From Muribaculaceae bacterium (GTDB taxonomy: Bacteria > Bacteroidota > Bacteroidia > Bacteroidales > Muribaculaceae): a stretch of 64,000 nt of DNA. Position numbers and translations under genes: made by a program. Positions 8,009 through 16,700 of this stretch are shown here, piece by piece. The stretch covers positions 913,962-977,961 of the forward strand of contig JAMPHP010000001.1 in NCBI GenBank assembly GCA_023663365.1, read 5' to 3'. The notes under the pieces are model-generated. The model saw nothing but the letters and a program-made list of their open reading frames with translations, made no database searches and had not been told where the DNA came from. Position 1 is the first letter of the stretch, and the number at the start of each line of letters is the position of its first letter.

Positions 8009-9280
8009 ATGACACGAAGTGATTTTGAGATAATGGCACCTGTAGGGTGCTACGAGTCGCTTACGGCAGCCATTGCCGCCGGTGCAAATGCAGTGTACTT
8101 CGGCGTGGAGGGCCTGAACATGCGCTCACGCTCGAGCGCCAACTTCACCCTCGACGACCTGCGCCGCATAGCCTCGCTCTGCGATGCCGCCGGCGTGAAG
8201 ACCTACCTCACCGTCAACACCATAGTCTACGACGAAGACCTCGCCAAGGTCGACGCCGTGGTTGCCGCCGCTGCCGAAGCCGGCATCTCCGCAATTATCG
8301 CCAGCGACATCGCCGTCATTGCCTGCTGCCGCCGCCATGGCGTGGAGGTACACATCTCCACTCAGTGCAATATCTCCAACGTCGAGGCCGTCCGCTTCTA
8401 TGCAACCTTTGCCGATGTGATGGTACTCGCCCGCGAGCTCAATCTCGAGCAGGTGCGCGCCATCGCCGATGCCATCGAGGCCGAGAATATCACCGGACCG
8501 GCAGGGCACAAGGTGCGCCTGGAGATGTTCTGCCACGGCGCCCTCTGCATGGCCGTGTCGGGCAAGTGCTACCTGAGCCTCCACCAGATGAACTCGAGCG
8601 CCAACCGCGGAGCCTGCACGCAGATATGCCGACGCGGCTATGAAGTCACCGACCTCGAGACCGGTGACCAACTCGCCGTGGAGAATAAATATATAATGTC
8701 GCCCAAGGACCTCAAGACCATCCACTTCCTCGACCGCATGGTCGACGCCGGCATCACAGTGTTCAAAATCGAAGGCCGCGCCCGCGGGCCGGAGTACGTC
8801 GATATTGCCGTGCGCTGCTATTCAGAGGCTCTCGAGGCTATCTGCGACGGCACTTACGATGCCGCCAAAGTGGCAGGCTGGGATGAGCGACTGGCAAAAA
8901 TTTTCAACCGCGGCTTCTGGGACGGCTACTACCTCGGGCAGCGCCTCGGCGAGTGGTCGGGCAAATACGGCTCGTCGGCAACACGCGTCAAGCAGTATGC
9001 TGCAAAGGGTGTGAAGTACTTCTCGCGCCTCGGCGTGGGTGAGTTCTTCATGGAGGCCGGAGAGCTCTGCGTGGGCGACGAGGTGGTAATCACCGGCCCT
9101 ACCACAGGCGCGCTGATACTCACCCTCGACGACATCCGCGTGGGTGGCCGCAGTGTGGAGAAAGCCGTCAAAGGCGACTCTTTCTCCATAGCCGTACCGT
9201 CGAAAATCCGCCCGGCCGACCGCCTCTACCGCTGGCTACCGACGGGAACGGAAGATAAAAAAAGTGTAAACAAAGGTTAA
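8009..9280 (+). CDS. U32-family protein (TrhP/YegQ-like)
   Basis: About 423 residues. The N-terminus reads EIMAPVGCYESLTAAIAAGA, then YFGVEGLNMR, the U32 fold signature. The Cys cluster is present: MFCHGALCMAVSGKC, then RGACTQICRR. Such proteins are now known mainly as RNA-modifying factors: TrhP for prephenate-dependent tRNA 5-hydroxyuridine and RlhA for 23S rRNA. The single-core length of about 420 with a C-terminal beta domain fits the TrhP group better than RlhA. ATG 8009 is preferred to a GTG at 7958, which would add a poorly conserved extension. Confidence 0.8.
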   Translation: MTRSDFEIMAPVGCYESLTAAIAAGANAVYFGVEGLNMRSRSSANFTLDDLRRIASLCDAAGVKTYLTVNTIVYDEDLAKVDAVVAAAAEAGISAIIASDIAVIACCRRHGVEVHISTQCNISNVEAVRFYATFADVMVLARELNLEQVRAIADAIEAENITGPAGHKVRLEMFCHGALCMAVSGKCYLSLHQMNSSANRGACTQICRRGYEVTDLETGDQLAVENKYIMSPKDLKTIHFLDRMVDAGITVFKIEGRARGPEYVDIAVRCYSEALEAICDGTYDAAKVAGWDERLAKIFNRGFWDGYYLGQRLGEWSGKYGSSATRVKQYAAKGVKYFSRLGVGEFFMEAGELCVGDEVVITGPTTGALILTLDDIRVGGRSVEKAVKGDSFSIAVPSKIRPADRLYRWLPTGTEDKKSVNKG

Positions 9281-9291
9281 CGAACGCTTAT

Positions 9292-9311
9292 TTTTTGCAT
9301 CGATGCAAAAA
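9292..9311. other. Perfect 20-bp palindrome
   Basis: TTTTTGCATC followed by its exact reverse complement lies 11 nt after the U32 stop and overlaps the -33 box of the next promoter. It could be an operator or a weak two-way terminator. Confidence 0.6.
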
Positions 9312-9325
9312 TCGCATTATCTTTG
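9294..9325 (+). promoter_or_regulatory. Promoter of the candidate small RNA
   Basis: TTTG at 9294-9297, 20 nt spacing, then TATCTTTG at 9318-9325. This is a near-perfect match to the Bacteroidetes housekeeping promoter. Transcription would begin about 9331. Confidence 0.65.
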
Positions 9326-9330
9326 CCTTT

Positions 9331-9447
9331 GCAAACATAGGAAGATTTTACATAGAATTACATTAATTTAGAAGCAAGACAATCAAATACATAAGTGAAT
9401 CATAGGTTAGGATGCAATTGCCTGCGACGGGTAGTTGCATTTTTTTG
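9331..9447 (+). ncRNA. Candidate small RNA between U32 and amylase genes
   Basis: A strong promoter (9294-9325) is followed, about 80 nt later, by an intrinsic terminator (9411-9447), with no credible coding frame between. The transcript would be about 115 nt, A-rich and unstructured at first, ending in the terminator hairpin. A second promoter for the amylase starts inside the terminator, so this RNA is separate from the amylase mRNA or is its attenuated leader. Confidence 0.45.
9411..9447 (+). terminator. Intrinsic terminator of the candidate small RNA
   Basis: ATGCAA and TTGCAT form a stem around a GC-rich loop, and the second arm runs into a T tract broken by one G. This is a clear Rho-independent shape. 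Confidence 0.6.
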
Positions 9448-9465
9448 TTTTTTTATGTACCTTTG
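9435..9465 (+). promoter_or_regulatory. Promoter of the alpha-amylase gene
   Basis: TTG at 9435-9437, 20 nt, then TACCTTTG at 9458-9465, 31 nt before the ATG at 9496. The -33 box lies in the terminator arm of the upstream small transcript. Confidence 0.55.
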
Positions 9466-9495
9466 CCTCACATTTGTGATTCAATATATTATACC

Positions 9496-11595
9496 ATGAA
9501 CTTTATCAAGTCTACATTTCTTGCCCTGGCTCTGTGTGCCCTCCCCGCAGCGGCGGCCAACAGCTACGGCATACCTCAGGAAATCCCCGACGGCAACATC
9601 CTGCACTGCTTCGACTGGTCGGTATCTCAAGTAAAAGAAGAGCTCCCCGCCATAGCCGAGGCCGGCTTCGGCGCCGTCCAGCTCTCGCCCATGCAGGGCA
9701 ACTGCGCCAACAATGCCGAGTGGTACTACGCTTATCTGCCCTACGACTTCGCAATCCGCTCAGGCGGTGTCGGCAACAAGGCACAGCTCAAGTCGCTATG
9801 CCAGGAAGCCGACAAGTACGGCATCAAAATCATCGTCGACGTTGTGGCAAACCATATCAACGGCTCTTCGGCCTACCGCGCTGCCAAGTGGAACGATACC
9901 AAGTACTGGCACTCCCCCACATGGAAAGGCATCAACTACAACGACCGCTACAGCATCACCCACAACAACCTCGGCGAATACCCCGACATGAACTCCGAGC
10001 ACGCCGATGTCCGCGCAGCAGTGGCAGCTTTTATCCAGGAGCTTAAAGACTGCGGCGTGAAAGGCATCCGCTGGGATGCAGCCAAGCACATTGGTCTCCC
10101 CTCGGAAGGCTGCCAGTTCTGGCCCGACGTCACTCTCGACGGCCTCTGGCACTATGGCGAGATACTCGACGGCGCCGTCAACGGCTCGTCGAACAATGCC
10201 CTCATGCTCGAGTACACCAAATATATATCGGTGACCGACACCCCCTACTCCAACACCCTCCTCAACGCCATCCGCGGCGGCAATGCCACCACAGTGTCGG
10301 GCGGCTACAACAACAACGGCCTCGACACCAAGAAGCTCGTCTACTGGGCCGAGAGCCACGACACCTATGCCAACGACGGCGGCGCAACCAAGAATGTGAG
10401 CCAGGCCGTGATCGACCGCGCATGGGCTCTCTCCGCATGCCGCGCAGGCGCAACCTCGCTCTACCTCTCGCGCCCCTTTGAGAAAGAGCGCACAAAAATC
10501 AAGATGGGCGTGAAGGGGTCGACCAACTTCAAGTCGGCGCACATCGCCGAGGTCAACCATCTGCACAACGCCATGGGCGACACGCCTGAGTATATGGCCG
10601 CAGCCGACGGCGTCACCGTAGTGACCCGCGCCGGTGGCGGTGCCTGCATCGTGGTCGGCAACGGCTCGGCACGCACAGTGTCGGTGCCCAACGGCGGCTC
10701 ATACCTCCCGGCCGGCACATATACCGACCGCGTGGCCGGCGGCAAGTTCACCGTCACCGCCTCCACCATCTCCGGCCCCGTGGGCAGCAGCGGCATCGCC
10801 GTGCTCTACGATGAGACGGTAGTATCGGCACCCCGCATGGAGTTCACCCCCGGAGCATCGAGCTTCAAGACCCCCACTCTCACCGTGAAAGCCGAGCTCG
10901 TCAATGCCGTATCGGGCACCTACAGCATCAACGGCGGCACTGCCGTGGCCGTGAGCGGTAGCGGCGCCACTTTCACCGTAGGCGAAGGCATCACCAAGGG
11001 CGACATCACCGTGAGCTGGGAAGCCAAGGCGGCCGACGGCGCCACCCGCACAGGCTCTGTGGTCTATACCAAGATTGACGTGAACGAGGCGCCCGCCAAC
11101 ATGCCCGCCGAGTTCTACGTAATCGGCGAGGTCAACAAAGGCAGCTGGTCGCCCTCCAAGGGCGTGGCCATGGAGCGCAAGGGCGCGCTCTTCACGGTGA
11201 CAACCACCGTAGAAGGCTACTTCAGCTTCGCCAAGAAGCTCGGCACCGGCTCCGACTGGAACTCTCTCAACGTCGACGGAAACCGCTACGGCGTGGCTGC
11301 CGACGCCACCATAGCGCTCGGCCAGCCCGTCTACATCACCCAGATCAACGACCCCAAGGCAATCGGCCTCTCCACATCCACTCCCAAGGGCGAGTACACC
11401 ATCACCGTGGACTGGAACGACATGTCGGTGACCCTCTCCAAGCCCACAGGCATCGACGCTCCCGAAGTGACCGAGCCCACCGACGCTCCCGTGGAGTACT
11501 ACACCCTCCAGGGCATCCGCGTGGCTGAGCCCCTCGCTCCCGGCCTCTACATCCGCCGCCAAGGCGCCACCGTGAGCAAAATCCTCGTGAAATAG
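9496..11595 (+). CDS. Secreted GH13 alpha-amylase with C-terminal sorting tail
   Basis: About 699 residues with a signal peptide (1-21). The GH13 barrel shows DVVANH (115-120), GIRWDAAKH with the nucleophile D194, YGEILDG with the acid/base E222, and WAESHDT with H288-D289. It hydrolyses internal alpha-1,4 bonds of starch. After the barrel (about 400) come a beta-sandwich region and, from about 535, a starch-binding-like module (FYVIGEVNKGSW). The last 40 residues (YYTLQGIRVAEP, then LYIRRQGATVSK) form the short C-terminal tail shared by several secreted proteins here, probably a type IX secretion or anchoring signal. It has its own promoter and a two-way terminator after it. Confidence 0.9.
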   Translation: MNFIKSTFLALALCALPAAAANSYGIPQEIPDGNILHCFDWSVSQVKEELPAIAEAGFGAVQLSPMQGNCANNAEWYYAYLPYDFAIRSGGVGNKAQLKSLCQEADKYGIKIIVDVVANHINGSSAYRAAKWNDTKYWHSPTWKGINYNDRYSITHNNLGEYPDMNSEHADVRAAVAAFIQELKDCGVKGIRWDAAKHIGLPSEGCQFWPDVTLDGLWHYGEILDGAVNGSSNNALMLEYTKYISVTDTPYSNTLLNAIRGGNATTVSGGYNNNGLDTKKLVYWAESHDTYANDGGATKNVSQAVIDRAWALSACRAGATSLYLSRPFEKERTKIKMGVKGSTNFKSAHIAEVNHLHNAMGDTPEYMAAADGVTVVTRAGGGACIVVGNGSARTVSVPNGGSYLPAGTYTDRVAGGKFTVTASTISGPVGSSGIAVLYDETVVSAPRMEFTPGASSFKTPTLTVKAELVNAVSGTYSINGGTAVAVSGSGATFTVGEGITKGDITVSWEAKAADGATRTGSVVYTKIDVNEAPANMPAEFYVIGEVNKGSWSPSKGVAMERKGALFTVTTTVEGYFSFAKKLGTGSDWNSLNVDGNRYGVAADATIALGQPVYITQINDPKAIGLSTSTPKGEYTITVDWNDMSVTLSKPTGIDAPEVTEPTDAPVEYYTLQGIRVAEPLAPGLYIRRQGATVSKILVK

Positions 11596-11615
11596 CCCAC
11601 CCAACCGAATAGACT

Positions 11616-11646
11616 AAACCCCGGTGTGATACTCACGCCGGGGTTT
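11616..11646. terminator. Bidirectional terminator between amylase and cohesin-like gene
   Basis: AAACCCCGG and CCGGGGTTT form a 9-bp stem, extended inside by TGTGA/TCACG pairs. The A-rich and T-rich ends serve both strands, as expected between convergent genes. Confidence 0.8.
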
Positions 11647-11682
11647 ATTGTATCTATCTTAGCTACTCTTAGCCGCCTGCGC

Positions 11683-13731
11683 TCACCGCACGATTTTCAT
11701 CACCGTGGAGCCTTGGCGGCGGATGTAGATGCCTCGAGAGGGGCTATCAACACGCACACCGGCGGGAGTGAAGTATTCTATCGGGGCGTCGGCATCAGCC
11801 GTGGCCGGAGTGAGGCCAAGCACGGGATTATAGAAGAATGATGGCTCGTAGACATCCTCGCCCGAGTGTCGGTTGCTCATGGCGGCGTCGGAGATTTTGA
11901 TATTCTCAATGCGGAAGGCGTAGGTCTGCAGCACCGGAAGTTCACCGATTGCAAAAGGCAGCTTCAGGATTTTGCCCTTGCCGGGAGCCATAGAGGCACC
12001 TTCGAGCGAGAAGCAGAAGAGGCGCAACTTTCGTGGGCCGATAGAGCGTACTTCGGCATTGAAGCCGAGCGCGCGCCCTTCAAAGACTGGGGTTTCGGGG
12101 GTGAAGCCGTCGGGGTACTCGATGTCGAACTGTACGGCGCATAGCGGGTCGTAGCTGTCGAGGATTACGACGAGATTGCACTGCTCATCGCCCGAAGCCG
12201 GAGCAGAGGCATCGAAGATGAGCTCGTTCGGCGCGAAGCGGACGGCCCACACGTCGATGTCTACCATCCGTCGCTCGGGGTCGTTGGAGTAGATACTCAT
12301 CCGTGATGAAATCTCGCCCTCGGCGGTGGAAGAGCATTGCACCGGCACCGTGGCCGACTCCCACGGGTCTATGGTGAGCGGGAGCGTGGCACCGTGGATG
12401 AGCTCGCCGCCGCGGTCGCCGTCGAACACTATCCGCTCGATGACCAGAGGCGAACTGCCGTAGTTCGATAAGGCGAGTTCGGCGGTGGCCGTGGCGGTGA
12501 CGGGAGTTCGACCCAGCGACAACTCCGCCGAGCCTATGCCGAGAGCAGGGTACGAAATCGACACCGTGCCGGGATATATGGCCGACAGTACATCGGTCAC
12601 CACACCTCCGACCACCGCCGGGAGCACGGCCTTGCTCGGAGCAAGACTCGCCGACGAGCTGCCTGTGAGGCGCAGGCTGAAAGAGGCCACCTCACCGTCG
12701 TGCCCGGAAAAAGGCGCGTCGGTGAGCGAGAAGCATGTAGCGTGCAGGCGATTGCCACGGCACACTGCCGTGACGGTGTGGTCGGTGGCGCGCCCGCTCA
12801 AGGCGAAGCTACCGTCCACATACTCCACGCTCTCGGGGAGCTCGAACTCGAGCGTAAAGCCCGACACCGGGTCCATATTGGACATCGACACCGGTATATG
12901 CACCGTAGAGTCGCAGATGCCTTCCACATCACCAAGGCGAACTTCATTCACGGCGTAAGGCTCGGCGATGATGCGCAGCACGTCGCTGCCGGAGGTGCTG
13001 TTGCCCGAGAGCGTGGCTGTGGCAGAGAAGGTACCGCGCTCTTCGGGAGCGAATGTGAGCACACAGTCGGCACTTTCGCCGGGGCCGACTGTGAGCGGAA
13101 GCACTCCCGGAGCCGCGGAGAGGGCGGCATGGCTGAAGGCGATGCCGTCGATGATGAGAGGAGTCGTGCCCGAGTTGTGCACGGGCACGGCCATGGTGTA
13201 GGCTGAGCGGATAGGCACACGGCCGAAGTCGTAGGCACGCCCGGCGGGGAAGTCGGCCTGCGCCGCATCGACAGAGAAAGTGAACGGTTCTGCCGAGCAG
13301 CCCACCTCATTGCCTTCGATGTCGGTGGCTTTCACCTGCGGCGCTATGGTCAAAGCGGCCGGGGTGTCGGCAACACACAGTGCGACCCTTGCCACCTCTC
13401 CATCACCGGCGGCGATGGGGAGCATGGAGGGCGAGAACAGCAGCAACGTGAGGGAGCCGTCGGAGCGCGTGCCGGCCGTGGCCGTGAGAGCGGCGGCTCT
13501 CCCGGTGGCCGAAGCGGCCCCCTCGGCCACTGAGGCAAGCTGCCCCAGGCCGGGGAATGTGACCTGAAGTGCGCCGACGGGAGCGTCGGAGCTGAGGCTT
13601 ATCACCAAGGTAGCCTCACTTCCGGGCGCACCCGTGCCGCTCACCGCCGCAGTTATGCTGTGGGCCGATGCCGGGAGCGACATCGCCACTGCCACGGCGG
13701 CGAGAAGAAGTCGGATGGCGGTAATCTTCAT
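11683..13731 (-). CDS. Secreted protein with three cohesin-like and two anchor-D-like modules
   Basis: About 682 residues. A signal peptide (1-24) is followed by alternating beta modules. Cohesin-like blocks lie at about 27-140, 265-390 and 503-630; the second and third show the cohesin pattern of a strand with CxxVxFDIEYP or GFTLEFELP, then LHATCFSL or LRLFCFSLEG, then GxVxxFxL. Between them, at 165-260 and 398-500, are Ig-like repeats of the choice-of-anchor-D type (YDFGRVPIRSAYTM, NSGTTPLIIDGIAF). The end (YFTPAGVRVDSP, IYIRRQGSTVMK) is the sorting tail. ATG 13731 overlaps the TGA of the protease gene by one base; a GTG at 13734 is the alternative. The likely role is a surface or secreted scaffold that binds the dockerin of its neighbour. 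The cohesin call rests on pattern, not on a profile search. Confidence 0.7.
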   Translation of the reverse strand: MKITAIRLLLAAVAVAMSLPASAHSITAAVSGTGAPGSEATLVISLSSDAPVGALQVTFPGLGQLASVAEGAASATGRAAALTATAGTRSDGSLTLLLFSPSMLPIAAGDGEVARVALCVADTPAALTIAPQVKATDIEGNEVGCSAEPFTFSVDAAQADFPAGRAYDFGRVPIRSAYTMAVPVHNSGTTPLIIDGIAFSHAALSAAPGVLPLTVGPGESADCVLTFAPEERGTFSATATLSGNSTSGSDVLRIIAEPYAVNEVRLGDVEGICDSTVHIPVSMSNMDPVSGFTLEFELPESVEYVDGSFALSGRATDHTVTAVCRGNRLHATCFSLTDAPFSGHDGEVASFSLRLTGSSSASLAPSKAVLPAVVGGVVTDVLSAIYPGTVSISYPALGIGSAELSLGRTPVTATATAELALSNYGSSPLVIERIVFDGDRGGELIHGATLPLTIDPWESATVPVQCSSTAEGEISSRMSIYSNDPERRMVDIDVWAVRFAPNELIFDASAPASGDEQCNLVVILDSYDPLCAVQFDIEYPDGFTPETPVFEGRALGFNAEVRSIGPRKLRLFCFSLEGASMAPGKGKILKLPFAIGELPVLQTYAFRIENIKISDAAMSNRHSGEDVYEPSFFYNPVLGLTPATADADAPIEYFTPAGVRVDSPSRGIYIRRQGSTVMKIVR

Positions 13732-16700
13732 CACTTCACAATCTTAGTTCCGTTGACAATGTAGATACCGCGCGGCAGGCGCTCAAGAGCTTCGGCATCG
13801 TCGGCGAGCTTTATACCCAGGGGGGTGTATACGCCCGCGGGAGCTGCGGTGTCGACAGATACCGAACCCACGCCGGTCGACTGATTGCCCTCTACGGCAA
13901 GTACATTTGAGCCGTCGGGGGCGGCGAGCTTCACGGCCTTGACAGCGGCATCCGGGCCGAGGTTGAGGATGGCATGGCTGCCGGAGGGCACCGAGAGATT
14001 GCGCATGGTATACGCAAGGAAGATATACTCATCGTCGGCTATCCATGCACCGGTCTTTTCGAAGCCGTCGAGCGCCGATGCCGCAGTGGCTGAGGAAGTG
14101 CGGGGCATATTGATGTTGACCTGCACACCGGCCAGAGCCACGGGCGTGTCGATGTAGAGTGTTCCATCTTCGATGTAGTACATCGCCGACGATTCGACCG
14201 ATGCCGTGGCCGCAGCCGACGGGTTGAGAATAGTGCGGATGATACCCACCACATCGAGGATGTCGATTTCGCTGTCGTGATTCATATCCGCGGCATCGAA
14301 GATGAATGGGCGCGGGTTCATGCCTGCGGCGTGGTTGACGGTTGTGATAACGTCGGCCACGTCGACCTCACCCGAGCCGTTGGCATCGCCTGCCACGGCG
14401 GTGAGGGGAGTCACGGCTACGGTCTTCGAGGGCGAGTTCTCGCTCATGTCGGTGCGCATCACGCGGTAGAAGTAGCAGTAAGTGGTGCCGGGCACTACCT
14501 CGTAGTCGGTGAGAGCCGTCGCGGCGGGCTCTATGAGGCGCTCGTTCACGCGGATAGTGTCCGACGCGGCACCTTCGGCATCGACCGTGTAGCGGTACAT
14601 GTTGTAGCCGAGCATATCGTCGAAGTTCTCCTCGCTGTTTTCCCAGTCGAGCTTCACGCGGCCTACTCCGGCCTCTGCCGAGAAGCCCTCGGAGAGCGAG
14701 CCTGCGGCCTGCACGTTCACGTTGAAGCGGACATTCTCGAGGGGTATCTCGAAGAACTCGTCGTCCTCGGCTCCGGCCACATATATGCGGTTCATGCCAT
14801 CGTAGGAGCTGCGGCCCGAGATGGTGAGCCAGGCCGTGTAGATGTCGCCGGCTTCATTCCAACTGCCGTCCTCGGCAATGGCGGTCTGTGTGTAGGGCGG
14901 GCGCACACCCATGGCAATGATGGGAGCCACGGCCTTGTTCATCGGGCGATTGAAGTAAACCTCAAATTTATGGCGGCCCACGCCGAGGGCGGGGATAATG
15001 TCGTAGTCGTCCTGCGCATCGTAGCCGTTTACCACCACTTTCCAAACTATGCCGTGAGCCTCGGCTACAGGGCGTGTGAGCATATTCGAGAGGTCGTATT
15101 CGCCCATGCCCCAACCAGCATTAATATCAGCTACATTACGTTTGGCTTTATCGTAGCGTGAAGATCCAACGTAGTTCGGTTGTTTTGGAGAATAAATTGA
15201 AGGGTCCTCTTTATAATAAGCCATAGACCACAGGTTGTCAACATATCGATTAGAATATATGTTAGAACTTTCAATTGATGAGGCTACAAAAAAATAATAA
15301 GGATTTGAGGCTATTTGATAATTATTAATAATATTACTATGCTTTGCCTGCGCGGGTTCTGTTGAACCCATCAACCCTATAGATCCAATCATATTATGTA
15401 TGTTACATGCCACATAGCGGGGACCATACATTCCGTAATTTGTATGAACATTCTTGATAATTGAATTTTCAACTATAGCATAGTTGTCAAATTTGAATGA
15501 ATTAATTGTTAAATCTACAATTTGGATATATGATACCTTATTCTCTCCGAAAACAATTCCATTGACATCTCCTAAACCTAAATCTGCTTTGGTAAAAGTA
15601 ATCATATTACCCGGCTCACCATTTGCTATTATTTTTCCTCCGACAGCAAACGATGTTCCATCCTTCATCTTGATGGTGGTTCCGGGCAGGATGGTCAGGG
15701 TCACGCCTTCGGGCACAGCGAAGTTTGTGGTCACGATGTAGTGCTGGTCGGGATAGAGTGTCATATCCTCGCGGAGAACTCCTCCGAGCTCCACACCGTT
15801 CTCTACGGTAAATATGAGGTCTTGGCTGAGTGCTTCGGTGATATTGTCGCAAGTGGCGGTGAGGCGCATCTTCACTTGGCGGCCGTCGACCACCGATTTA
15901 TTGAATTTGAGGGCGAAAGGCACCTGAGCTTCGACCGTGGCGTAGGACGAAAGCTGGCTGAGCACGCAGGCACCCATGTCACTGAGGATTTCTACAGTCG
16001 AGGGGTCTTCGAGCTCGTCGAGGGCTATGCTGTAGCGGATGTTCTTGGCTGTGCCCCAGGAGTTGCGGAACTTGGGATAGATATATACCGTCTCGCCTGC
16101 GTCGACGCGTCCGTCGCCGTCGCCCTCCTTGCCATCGTCGAGGCGGTAGCTCACGAGCGCGAGCGTGGGCTTGCGGTCGGCATCCTTGATGCGGTATGCT
16201 GCGGCGATGTCGATGTTCCCGATAGCGTTCACAGAGTTAATGAGGTCGCCGAAGAGTAGCTCGCGGTTATCGTACTCCTTGCTCTGGAGGAGGCGCGACA
16301 CCGCACCGGCCACCAGAGGCGTAGCCATCGACGTACCGTTGAGCTGCTTGTAGCCGCCGCCGGGATAAGTACTCATCACGGCCACGCCGGGGGCGGTGAT
16401 TTCGTAGTTGTAGAGCTTCTCCTCGGAGTAGGCCGAGAAGACAGCGCCGTTGTCGTCGTAGTTGGAGAATCCGGCAAGGCCACCGCCGGCCGCCGAAGCC
16501 TGCACGCCGAGCACGAAGGTGTAGGCAGCCGGGAACATGGGTGCGGGCGCCATCTGCCCTTTCTCGGGGTGTGCGTGGTTGAGGCACAGACCGTCGTTGC
16601 CGGCGGCTGCGATAATCACCGCCTTCTGATATGCACGTCCGAGAGCCTGCTCAAGTGCCATCGACTCGGCATAGGTGCCGAGACTCATCGAGATTACCTG

